Below are positions 8,359-16,162 of a DNA stretch of 64,000 nucleotides, piece after piece. How positions within the stretch are numbered: position 1 is the stretch's first letter; each line of letters opens with the position of its first letter. Under the pieces are notes generated by a model that was not told where the DNA came from, ran no database searches, and saw only the letters and a list, made by a program, of their open reading frames with translations. The position numbers and the translations under genes were made by a program. Origin of the DNA: Thermoanaerobaculia bacterium (GTDB lineage: Bacteria > Acidobacteriota > Thermoanaerobaculia > Multivoradales > Multivoraceae); NCBI GenBank assembly GCA_022823665.1, contig JAJEHN010000019.1, forward strand, positions 1-64,000. Direction: 5' to 3'.

Positions 8359-9846
8359 ATGAAGACGATCGAACATCACGTCAACGGAAGCCGCCTCGCG
8401 GCCTGCTCCGGCAGGACCCACCCGGTCTTCAACCCGGCCACCGGCGAGCAGACCGCGGCGGTCGGTCTGGCCGGCACGGACGAGGTCGACGCCGCGGTAG
8501 CGGCCGCCAGGGACGCCTTCGGCGAATGGCGGCGCACGTCGCTGGCGGTGCGCACGAAGCTGATGTACGCCTTCCGGAACCTGGTCGAGACGCACACGGA
8601 CGAGCTCGCGCGACTGCTGACGGCCGAGCACGGCAAGGTGCTCGCAGACGCCGCCGGCGAGGTGGCACGCGGGCTGGAGAACATCGAGTACGCCTGCGGA
8701 CTCGCCGACCTGCTGAAGGGGAGCTACAACTCCCAGGCCTCGACCGGCGTCGACGTCTATTCGGTGCGGGAGCCGCTCGGCGTCGTGGCCGGGATCACGC
8801 CCTTCAACTTCCCGGCCATGGTGCCGCTGTGGATGTTCCCCAACGCGATCGCCTGCGGCAACACGTTCGTGCTCAAGCCGTCCGAGCGCGACCCGTCGGC
8901 GCCGTTGCTGCTGGCGGAACTCTTCGACCAGGCCGGCTTTCCGCCCGGCGTCTTCAACGTGCTCAACGGCGACAAGGTGGCGGTCGACCGCCTGCTGACC
9001 CACCCCGACGTCGCCGCGGTCAGCTTCGTCGGCTCGACGCCGATCGCCCGCTATGTCTACGAGACGGGCACCGGCGCCGGCAAGCGGGTGCAGGCGCTGG
9101 GCGGGGCCAAAAACCACATGGTGGTACTGCCTGACGCCGACGTCGATCTGGCCGCCGACGCTGCGGTGTCGGCCGCGTATGGCTCGGCCGGCGAGCGCTG
9201 CATGGCGGTGTCCGTCGTCGTGGCGGTGGGCGGCGTCGGCGATCCGCTGGTCGACGCGATCCAGGATCGGATGGGGAAGCTCCAGATCGGTCCCGGCATG
9301 GACGGGAAGTCCGAGATGGGCCCGCTGATCACCCGCGAGCACCGGGATCGCGTGGCCGGCTACGTCGGCGCCGGCGCCGAGGAGGGGGCCACCGTGGTCG
9401 TCGACGGCCGCGAGGCCGACTTCGACGGCGACGGCTTCTTCCTCGGCGTCTCGCTGCTCGACAACGTGACGCCCGACATGACGGTGTACCAGGACGAGAT
9501 CTTCGGCCCGGTGCTATGCGTCGTCCGCGCCGACACCTACCAGGAGGCGGTCGAGCTCGTCGAGCGGAACCCCTGGGGCAACGGCACCGCGATCTTCACC
9601 CGCGACGGCGGCGCCGCCCGCCAGTTCCAGGAGGACGCCGACGCCGGCATGGTCGGCGTCAACGTGCCGATCCCGGTGCCGGTCGGCTACCACTCCTTCG
9701 GCGGCTGGAAGCAGTCCCTTTTCGGCGATACCCACATGTACGGCCCGGAGGGCGTCCACTTCTACACGAAGGCGAAGGTGGTCACCGCGCGCTGGCCGGA
9801 TCCGGCGGAGAGCCAGGTCGATCTGGGGTTCCCGCGAAATCGGTAG
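8359..9846 (+). CDS. mmsA: CoA-acylating methylmalonate-semialdehyde dehydrogenase
   Basis: A 495-residue aldehyde dehydrogenase. Its opening (IEHHVNGSRLAA), ITPFNFPAMVPLWMFP, and the catalytic cysteine in GSAGERCMA are characteristic of MmsA/IolA. The C-terminal VGYHSFGGWKQSLFGD also fits. It converts (methyl)malonate semialdehyde to propionyl- or acetyl-CoA in valine, beta-alanine or inositol breakdown, using NAD and CoA. The ATG at 8359 replaces a longer frame starting inside the preceding gene. No other valine or inositol gene is adjacent. Confidence 0.9.
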   Translation: MKTIEHHVNGSRLAACSGRTHPVFNPATGEQTAAVGLAGTDEVDAAVAAARDAFGEWRRTSLAVRTKLMYAFRNLVETHTDELARLLTAEHGKVLADAAGEVARGLENIEYACGLADLLKGSYNSQASTGVDVYSVREPLGVVAGITPFNFPAMVPLWMFPNAIACGNTFVLKPSERDPSAPLLLAELFDQAGFPPGVFNVLNGDKVAVDRLLTHPDVAAVSFVGSTPIARYVYETGTGAGKRVQALGGAKNHMVVLPDADVDLAADAAVSAAYGSAGERCMAVSVVVAVGGVGDPLVDAIQDRMGKLQIGPGMDGKSEMGPLITREHRDRVAGYVGAGAEEGATVVVDGREADFDGDGFFLGVSLLDNVTPDMTVYQDEIFGPVLCVVRADTYQEAVELVERNPWGNGTAIFTRDGGAARQFQEDADAGMVGVNVPIPVPVGYHSFGGWKQSLFGDTHMYGPEGVHFYTKAKVVTARWPDPAESQVDLGFPRNR

Positions 9847-9918
9847 AAAGGCGGTTCGCGCATGCCGCGGCGCGGCAATGCGCTTGATGCCGGCGGGGGC
9901 GCCGGCGCACCCAGTCGT

Positions 9919-10296
9919 TTAGTCGAAGGTCCACTCGCGGGGTTCCTTGCCCTCTTCGGGATGAACCTCGCGGACGATGACTGGCGGGGACTCGCCTTTC
10001 TCGTACGTGAGCACGTACTTCAGGCCCTTCCGGTTCTCTTCGGGAACCGGGTCGGCGTGGGTTGCGAGTTCCGGGCCGTCGAATACGTTGATCTTGCAGA
10101 ACTCCTCGGCCTGGCAGACGAGCCTGGCCATCTGGACCCAGTCCTCCATCTTCGTTTCGGGCTCGATCCAGGCGCCGAACGACAGGCCGGTCAGGCCGAC
10201 GATGTTGAGCGGCGGCGGAGCGTCGCCTCGCTGCTGCGCGGCGGCGCCCAGCGGCAACAGGATGGCGATCGCGAAGACAGGCGCGCGTCGTTTCAT
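9919..10296 (-). CDS. Small secreted protein of unknown function
   Basis: A 125-residue protein with a signal peptide (LGAAAQQ about residue 21). It has two cysteines in LVCQAEEFCKINVFDG and an acidic, proline-rich C-terminal half ending EPREWTFD. No family is recognised. Its start overlaps the stop of the upstream carboxylesterase gene by 4 bp (ATGA), so the two are translated together and may act together outside the cytoplasm. Confidence 0.65.
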   Translation of the reverse strand: MKRRAPVFAIAILLPLGAAAQQRGDAPPPLNIVGLTGLSFGAWIEPETKMEDWVQMARLVCQAEEFCKINVFDGPELATHADPVPEENRKGLKYVLTYEKGESPPVIVREVHPEEGKEPREWTFD

Positions 10297-11900
10297 GGCT
10301 GGGTCACCTCGAAGAAGCGGTCCCATAATGCCATGCGCTCCCGGTGAAGGTGGGTGCCGGCCTCGATCGTCGATCCGAACTCGACGTGCCTGGCCGTCTC
10401 CGCGTTGAACTCCGGCCACGCCGGCAGGTCCGGGCCGCCCAGCGGGTTCGGGTCGCCGGTGGAGGCGAAGGCGACCCAGTAGCCGGACATCGCCTCGGCG
10501 AGCTCGCGGTCCTCGTCCGCGTACTCGTAGTCCAGCTTGTCCAGGTTGTCGAACGCGTAGGCGATCTCGGCGGCGTGGTATGCGCCGTAGACGTCCTTCT
10601 CGGGGTGCGGCGGGGCGTGGGTGAAGAAGTAGAGGTACGCCGGCGAGAACACCGTCTCCGAGAGCGTCGCCCACGTCTTCATGTGCCAGGCGAAGACGCG
10701 GTCGGAGAAGGCGTCGATGAAGGCCCGCCTGGCCGCGGCGTCGTCCGGCACCGGATAGGCCTCGAAGAACTCGTCCGCCACGTCCGCGAACTGGCTCTTG
10801 ACCAGGAACTCCACGCCGGACTTGTTCGAGGGCAGCATGCCGCCCATCAGGCTGGTCGCCTCGTCGCGGTTCGAGCCGACGAGCACCGGCACGTCCGCCT
10901 GCTCGCCGGCCCGGTAGATCTCGGCCACCTGCTTGGGCAGCACCCAGCCGTCGACGTTCGGCCTGGTCGCGAAGGCGCCCTGCTTCGAGGCCTCGGCGAG
11001 GATCGTTGCGGCGTCCAGGTCGCGGAGGCGGGCGGCCGCGTCGCCGCCCTCGATGCCCAGCCTCTTCACGAAGGCCTCGCCCGCGCTCTCGGCCGAACCG
11101 TCCTCCGGCGAGCGAAGCACCGGCAACCCGTCGAAGAAGCCGCCGCTCTGGCCGATCGCGCGGTGGAACAGCCCCCGGGCCAGCGGCGAAGCCTGCAGCA
11201 CGTTGACGCTCCAGGCGCCGGCCGATTCCCCGAAGATCGTCACCCGGTCCGGGTCGCCGCCGAAGGTCGCGATGTTGTCCCGCACCCACTGCAGGGCGAA
11301 GATCTGGTCGAGCACGCCGTAGTTGCCCGATGAGCCCTGGTCGGACTCGGCCGACAGGGCCGGGTGGGCGAGATAGCCGAAAGCGCCGAGCCGGTAGTTC
11401 ACCGTCACGACCACGACGCCCCTGCGCGCGAGCGCCGTGCCGTCGTAGAGAGGCAGCGAGCCCGACCCGCGGTTGAGCGCGCCGCCGTGGATCCAGACCA
11501 TGACCGGCAGACGGTCGTTGTCGGTCTCCGCCGCGGTCCAGATGTTCAGATAGAGGCAGTCCTCGCTGACTTCGACGAGCGGCGAAGCGTAGAAGGAGCC
11601 CTCCGGGTAGGGCGCCTGCACGCAGGACGGCGGCTCGACAAGGGCGTCGATGGGCACCTCCGGCGGCGTCGGCGGCTGCGGCGGCCGGAAGCGCAGATCC
11701 CCGACCGGCGGCTTCGCGTAGGGAACACCGAGGAAGACGCGGACGGAGTCGTCATCCTCCGAGACGTATCCGATGACGTAGCCGCTCGACGTCAGCTTTA
11801 CGAGCTGCGGAAGCTGTTGAGCGACGCCCGCGGCGACGGCGGCGAGCAGCAGCGTGCCGGCCAGAACCCAGCGGAGACGGCCGCGCGCGGAAACACTCAT
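10293..11900 (-). CDS. Type B carboxylesterase, secreted
   Basis: A 535-residue carboxylesterase/lipase-family enzyme. The N-terminal hydrophobic segment (residues 10-27) is a signal peptide or anchor. Key motifs are LGVPYAKPPVGDLRF, SEDCLYLNIW, the oxyanion loop HGGALNRGSG, the nucleophile FGESAG, and the histidine near HAAEIAYAF. This is the full COesterase plan. It hydrolyses carboxylic esters in the periplasm or at the surface. It is followed, with a 4-bp overlap, by the small secreted protein at 9919-10296. Confidence 0.88.
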   Translation of the reverse strand: MSVSARGRLRWVLAGTLLLAAVAAGVAQQLPQLVKLTSSGYVIGYVSEDDDSVRVFLGVPYAKPPVGDLRFRPPQPPTPPEVPIDALVEPPSCVQAPYPEGSFYASPLVEVSEDCLYLNIWTAAETDNDRLPVMVWIHGGALNRGSGSLPLYDGTALARRGVVVVTVNYRLGAFGYLAHPALSAESDQGSSGNYGVLDQIFALQWVRDNIATFGGDPDRVTIFGESAGAWSVNVLQASPLARGLFHRAIGQSGGFFDGLPVLRSPEDGSAESAGEAFVKRLGIEGGDAAARLRDLDAATILAEASKQGAFATRPNVDGWVLPKQVAEIYRAGEQADVPVLVGSNRDEATSLMGGMLPSNKSGVEFLVKSQFADVADEFFEAYPVPDDAAARRAFIDAFSDRVFAWHMKTWATLSETVFSPAYLYFFTHAPPHPEKDVYGAYHAAEIAYAFDNLDKLDYEYADEDRELAEAMSGYWVAFASTGDPNPLGGPDLPAWPEFNAETARHVEFGSTIEAGTHLHRERMALWDRFFEVTQP

Positions 11901-11922
11901 CGGTCCGATTCCTCCAGTCCGG

Positions 11923-13176
11923 CTACTTTGCCACGTCGTAGGACGTCAGCGACTCCTGGTCACGGATGTAGAAGGCTCCGTTGGCGACCACCGGATGCGC
12001 CCAGGTGGGACCTCCGCGCTTCTCGATCTCGAACCGGCCTCGCTCCTGGTAGCCCTCGGGCGTCGCGACGGCGAGACCCACCTTGTTCCACTCGCTCAGC
12101 AGGAATAGCTTGCCGTCGGCCATCACGAGCGAGCCCTTGCCCACGCTGCGGGCCCGCCAGTGGACCTCCCCGGTAGCGGCGTCCACCGCGGTGAGCGCCG
12201 GCCCGAAGAAGCTGTAGAGCGTGCCTTCGTGCGCAACGACGCCGCCGTGGTGATTCTGAAGGCGCGTTCCGAAGTACGCCTCCTCGCTCAGAAAGGAGCC
12301 GCCCTCGTCCTCGGCGGTGACCCGCACGGCGCCGCCGCCGATGCCGTAGGACGCCGAGTAGAAGACGAGGTCGTCGTGGAGCACCGGCGTCGTGATGTTG
12401 ATCGCGTTCACCGTCGACGGCCGCTCGTAGCGCCAGAGGAGAGCTCCGTCCTCGGCGCGGACGCCGACTCCCGCCTGGCCCGTGAAGCCGAGCAGCACCT
12501 CGGTGCCCGCTATCTCGCGCAGGACGAGGGACGAGTACGAGGCCACGTCGCCGAGTTCGCTGGAACGCCAGATCGTGCCGCCATCGGCCGCCGAGAGCGC
12601 CGCGATCGCACCGTTCCGGCCGCCCGGCATGACGAAGACCCGGTCGCGGACGACCAGGGGAGACTCGCTGATGCCCCAGCGCGTGTTCGGGCTGCCGAAG
12701 CGCTCGAGCATGTTGAACTGCCAGATCACGTCGCCCGAGTCCTTGGCGATCTTCGCCACCTCGCCCATGCCGTTCAGGACGAAGAGCGAGTCGCCATGGA
12801 TGGTCGGCACGGAGCGCGGGCCGTCACCCCTGTCCGGGTGGTCGTAGAGGGGGCCCAGCGTCCGCATCCAGACCTCGCCGCCGTCGCTCGCCCGCAGGCG
12901 GAAGACCGCACTCTGGCCGTCCCGCGTGCCCTGAACGTAGATCGCATCGCCCTCCACGGCGACCGTCCCGTAGCCGTGGCCGAGCGTCTCGATCTGCCAG
13001 TTGACCGGCGGGCCCTCGGGCGGCCACTCGTCCAGAAGGCCGGTCTCCGTCGAGATCCCGGCGCGATCGGGGCCGCGCCATTGCAGCCAGTCGTCGGCGT
13101 GCACCGCCGTCGCGAGTCCGGCGACGATCAGGGCCGCCAGGACCAAACGAGTTTCTTTCAAGATTGTCAGTCGCAT
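11923..13176 (-). CDS. PQQ-like beta-propeller protein, exported
   Basis: A 417-residue protein with a signal peptide (residues 10-28, ATAVHA) and then DDWLQWRGPDRAGIS, the usual opening of exported PQQ-like (BamB-like) propellers. Repeated blades end in aromatic-D-G units such as VFRLRASDGGEVW, ALSAADGGTIW, GVRAEDGALLW and AVDAATGEVHW. Catalytic residues of PQQ dehydrogenases are not evident, so it is likely a binding scaffold. The ATG at 13176 is chosen because upstream sequence is the shared intergenic control region. Confidence 0.85.
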   Translation of the reverse strand: MRLTILKETRLVLAALIVAGLATAVHADDWLQWRGPDRAGISTETGLLDEWPPEGPPVNWQIETLGHGYGTVAVEGDAIYVQGTRDGQSAVFRLRASDGGEVWMRTLGPLYDHPDRGDGPRSVPTIHGDSLFVLNGMGEVAKIAKDSGDVIWQFNMLERFGSPNTRWGISESPLVVRDRVFVMPGGRNGAIAALSAADGGTIWRSSELGDVASYSSLVLREIAGTEVLLGFTGQAGVGVRAEDGALLWRYERPSTVNAINITTPVLHDDLVFYSASYGIGGGAVRVTAEDEGGSFLSEEAYFGTRLQNHHGGVVAHEGTLYSFFGPALTAVDAATGEVHWRARSVGKGSLVMADGKLFLLSEWNKVGLAVATPEGYQERGRFEIEKRGGPTWAHPVVANGAFYIRDQESLTSYDVAK

Positions 13177-13190
13177 CGTCGTCCTCAGAT

Positions 13191-13216
13191 TTACTGGCTG
13201 ACCGGCCAGCATTATA
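13191..13216. promoter_or_regulatory. Candidate TetR-type operator, site 1
   Basis: A 26-bp element beginning TTACTGGC and containing the inverted arms CTGGC and GCCAG around TGACCG. It is 20 of 26 identical to a site upstream of the TetR gene at 31601. It lies between the divergent propeller gene and the LLM oxidoreductase gene and overlaps a TATACT-like -10. Confidence 0.5.
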
Positions 13217-13280
13217 CTGGCGCGCCGCGAAGAGCCGGAGAGTATGCGAGCGGCGTGAACGTTCGGAGGAGAGGCCCCAC

Positions 13281-14348
13281 ATGGAGTTCTGGACCGCAAC
13301 CGTCGCCGCGCCGACCCGGAGTGCCGAGTTTGCCCGAGAGGCGGAGGCCAGGGGCTGGGACGGCATGAACGTCGTCGACTCGCAGAACCTCTCCGGCGAC
13401 CCCTACGTCTGCCTGGCGCTGGGCGCCACCGCGACGGAGACGCTCCGCGTCGCGACTTCGGTGACGAACCCGGTGACGCGCCACCCGGCGGCGACCGCCT
13501 CGTCGGCCCTCTCGGTCCAGCGGGTGTCGCGCGGACGTATGGTCCTGGGGATCGGCCGCGGCGACAGCGCGCTGGCCCACCTCGGCCGGGCGCCGGCTCG
13601 TCTCGGCTGGTTCGAGGACTACCTCGTCGTTCTGCAGGCGTATCTCCGCAGCGAGGAGGTCGCGTTCGAGGACACGGGGATTGCGGACGAGGCCGCTCCG
13701 CTCGCGGAGAAGCTGGGACTGGCGCACGGACCATCGGCGAGCAGCATTCGCTGGATCGGCGACGGGCCCAAGGTGCCGGTCGAGGTGGCCGCCACCGGCC
13801 CGAAGGTGATCGGAATCGCCGCCCGCCAGGCCGACCGGGTCATGCTCGCCGTCGGCGCCGATCCGAAGCGCGTCGCCTGGGGCATCGAGACGGCCCGCAG
13901 TGCCGCCGCCGAGGCCGGCCGCGACCCGGACTCGCTCCGGTTCGGCGCCTACGTCAACGTCGTCTGCTGCGAGGACCCGGAAGTCGGCCGCGAGCTCGGC
14001 CGCGCGTCCACCGGCCTGTTCGCCCGCTTCTCCGTCATGTACGGCGAGATCTCGGGCCCGGCCGATGAGCAGCAGGCGAAGGTCTTCCACAACCTGCACG
14101 ACCGCTACGACATGACCGCCCACGGCCGCGAGGGCGGACACCAGACGACCGCCCTCACGGACGAGTTCATCGACGGCTACGCGATCGTCGGAGGCCCGGA
14201 GCACTGCGCGGCCAGGCTCGAGGCGCTGCTCGACCTCGGGATCGAGAAGTTCGCGGTCGCCGGGCCGAACTTCCTGGCGCCGAGCGCGCCGGGCCGGGAG
14301 GCCGCGGGGCGGTTCACGGAAGACGTCCTGCCGCGCCTGCGGGGTTAG
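13281..14348 (+). CDS. LLM-class (F420-dependent type) oxidoreductase
   Basis: A 355-residue TIM-barrel protein of the bacterial-luciferase-like superfamily. Visible landmarks are EFAREAEARGWDGMNVVDSQ, ATSVTNPVTRHPAATASSA, the RMVLGIGRGDSAL loop and VPVEVAATGPKVIGIAA. These resemble F420-dependent methylenetetrahydromethanopterin-reductase-like enzymes, but flavin use cannot be excluded. The ATG at 13281 follows GGAGGAGAGG. It is followed by an SDR gene 35 bp downstream, so the two may form a redox operon. Its promoter region carries the candidate TetR operator. Confidence 0.85.
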   Translation: MEFWTATVAAPTRSAEFAREAEARGWDGMNVVDSQNLSGDPYVCLALGATATETLRVATSVTNPVTRHPAATASSALSVQRVSRGRMVLGIGRGDSALAHLGRAPARLGWFEDYLVVLQAYLRSEEVAFEDTGIADEAAPLAEKLGLAHGPSASSIRWIGDGPKVPVEVAATGPKVIGIAARQADRVMLAVGADPKRVAWGIETARSAAAEAGRDPDSLRFGAYVNVVCCEDPEVGRELGRASTGLFARFSVMYGEISGPADEQQAKVFHNLHDRYDMTAHGREGGHQTTALTDEFIDGYAIVGGPEHCAARLEALLDLGIEKFAVAGPNFLAPSAPGREAAGRFTEDVLPRLRG

Positions 14349-14383
14349 GCCGCCAACACCAAGGGCCCCAAGCAAGGAGATCG

Positions 14384-15265
14384 ATGATGGAATTCAGTGG
14401 CCGTTCAGCGGTCATCACCGGCGGCGGCAACGGCATCGGCCGCGCCATCGCCATTGCTCTGGCGCGCGAAGGCGCGAACGTCGCTGTGGCTGACGTGGAG
14501 AAGGACGCCGCGGAGAGCGTCGCCCGCGAAGTGGAGGCGCTGGGCGCAGGCGCCCTGGCAGCGCAGGTCGACGTGGCGCGCGAAGAGGACCTGGAGCGCC
14601 TCGCGGACGACGCCTGGGCGGCCTTCGGGTCGGTCGAGCTGCTGTTCAACAACGCCGGCGTCGGCGCGGGCCGGGCGCCGGCCTACGGCTTCAGCGCCGA
14701 CGACGTGCGCTGGATCCTCGGCGTCAACGTCGAGGGCGTGCTGAACGGCATCCGGGTCTTCGCGCCGCGGTTCATCGAGGGTGGCCGGGAGTCCCGGATC
14801 ATCAACACCGGTTCCGAGCACAGCCTGGGCATCCCCTTCCCCGGTTCGTCCGTCTACACCGCCTCGAAGCACGCCGTGCTCGCCATCTCCGACGTGCTGC
14901 GGGCGGAACTGCCCGACCACGTCGGCGTCAGCGTGTTCTGTCCGGGCTGGATCGCGACCAGCATCTGGCGCTCCTCCGAGCGGCGGCCCGAGCACCTGGG
15001 CGGACCCCGGGAGGCGAATCCCGCCGCGGGCAGGATCAGCGCGGAGAACGCGATGTCCGCGGAGGAGGCGGCCGCCATGGTGCTGCAGCAGATCCGCGAG
15101 GACCGCTTCTACCTGCTGACCCATCCGCACGTCATCGAGTACGCGCGCACCCGGTGGGAGGACGTCGAGACCGCCTTCGCCGAACAGGCGCCGCGGTATG
15201 AGGGCGACGACCGGTACGACGTGACGAAGGCGATCGCGCGGATCCGGGCGCAGCGCAGCGAGTAG
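14384..15265 (+). CDS. Short-chain dehydrogenase/reductase
   Basis: A 293-residue Rossmann-fold oxidoreductase. The cofactor motif is TGGGNGIG (residues 12-19), NNAGVG follows near residue 89, a serine is in NTGSEHS, and the catalytic pair is YTASK. An aspartate after strand 2 (VADVEKD) favours NAD(H). The start follows AAGGAG. It lies just after the LLM oxidoreductase and probably acts on the same unknown substrate. The C-terminal 60 residues are longer than in the simplest family members. Confidence 0.88.
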   Translation: MMEFSGRSAVITGGGNGIGRAIAIALAREGANVAVADVEKDAAESVAREVEALGAGALAAQVDVAREEDLERLADDAWAAFGSVELLFNNAGVGAGRAPAYGFSADDVRWILGVNVEGVLNGIRVFAPRFIEGGRESRIINTGSEHSLGIPFPGSSVYTASKHAVLAISDVLRAELPDHVGVSVFCPGWIATSIWRSSERRPEHLGGPREANPAAGRISAENAMSAEEAAAMVLQQIREDRFYLLTHPHVIEYARTRWEDVETAFAEQAPRYEGDDRYDVTKAIARIRAQRSE

Positions 15266-15430
15266 CGCCGTCGCCAGCGCTTGTTGCTGGCCCGCGGTCG
15301 GGAGCGCCGAAGACCACGAACTCGTGGCCGGAGGTCTAGACTTCGCCTACAGCGACTCCGCGAACTCCCCTACCGACTTGTTGCTTCCTCGCCCACAAAC
15401 GCGATTGCCGGTGGGATCAGCCGTTCCGGG

Positions 15431-15925
15431 TCAGAAGGGGATCTCCTCCACCACCGTTCTCGCGTAGTCGAACAGATCCTCGTCTAGGACGTATTTCTCG
15501 CGGTACCCAGCCGCTGTCGTGGAGTGGCGCAGGTGTCCTCTACTCGCCAAGGACTCGATACCGTTTCTCGAAAAGCCCCGCTTAGCGTAGCTGTCTTGGT
15601 CAATCGCACAGCCGCCCGAGTGAACGAAGGCCTCAACAACCGCCCTTTCTTCATGACCGAGGTTGTCGAAGATCGCCTTCACCCGTTTCTTCTGGCGTCG
15701 CCTCTTCGTCTGTTCTAGTAGCCGTCCACGGACAGGCTCTGCCAAGACCCAGCACGCTGGAAAGGCAACGACAACGGTCCACGCTGCCAGCCCCCAATCG
15801 CCCCGAACGTAGTAAGTCAAGAGGCCGGCCAGACCCGCAACGCTTGTCGCAACGGCCTTCGCGGCACTGCGTTCCTCGTAGATGGCCTGCCAAAGGGACC
15901 ATCGTCTCTCTTGGTCGTCAGCCAC
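15431..15925 (-). CDS. Membrane protein with SieB-like layout
   Basis: A 164-residue protein. Two adjacent hydrophobic segments (about residues 25-42 and 46-62) are followed by a basic stretch (EQTKRRRQKKRVK) and a soluble domain, IFDNLGHEERAVVEAFVHSG then GIESLASRGHLRHS, that looks like a winged helix. This layout recalls superinfection exclusion protein B, but the resemblance is architectural and I cannot confirm homology. It sits at the edge of the defence island, transcribed like the neighbouring restriction genes. Base composition is less GC-rich than flanking genes. Confidence 0.6.
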   Translation of the reverse strand: MADDQERRWSLWQAIYEERSAAKAVATSVAGLAGLLTYYVRGDWGLAAWTVVVAFPACWVLAEPVRGRLLEQTKRRRQKKRVKAIFDNLGHEERAVVEAFVHSGGCAIDQDSYAKRGFSRNGIESLASRGHLRHSTTAAGYREKYVLDEDLFDYARTVVEEIPF

Positions 15926-16162
15926 GTTCAGGCCGTGCTCCCAACTGTCGTTCGCTCTTGGTCTACGAATGGGTAGAACAGGCTACCTGAGCTCGGGCCG
16001 GCGGGCGACGGTAGCCGCACTGCCATGGACCACATGGCTGGCGCTGCCGCCGCTACGCCAAGGCAGCACGGCTTGGGGCGCACCATGAACCGCCGTTAGC
16101 GCTTGACCGCGTGAACACGCGTAGCCTGCGCTCGTTGCCGGGCCGCCTGAATCGCCTGCCCC
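15926..16162. other. Intergenic spacer in the defence island
   Basis: About 240 bp between the SieB-like gene and res. I see no plausible coding frame, RNA gene or strong hairpin. The composition is mixed. Confidence 0.5.
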
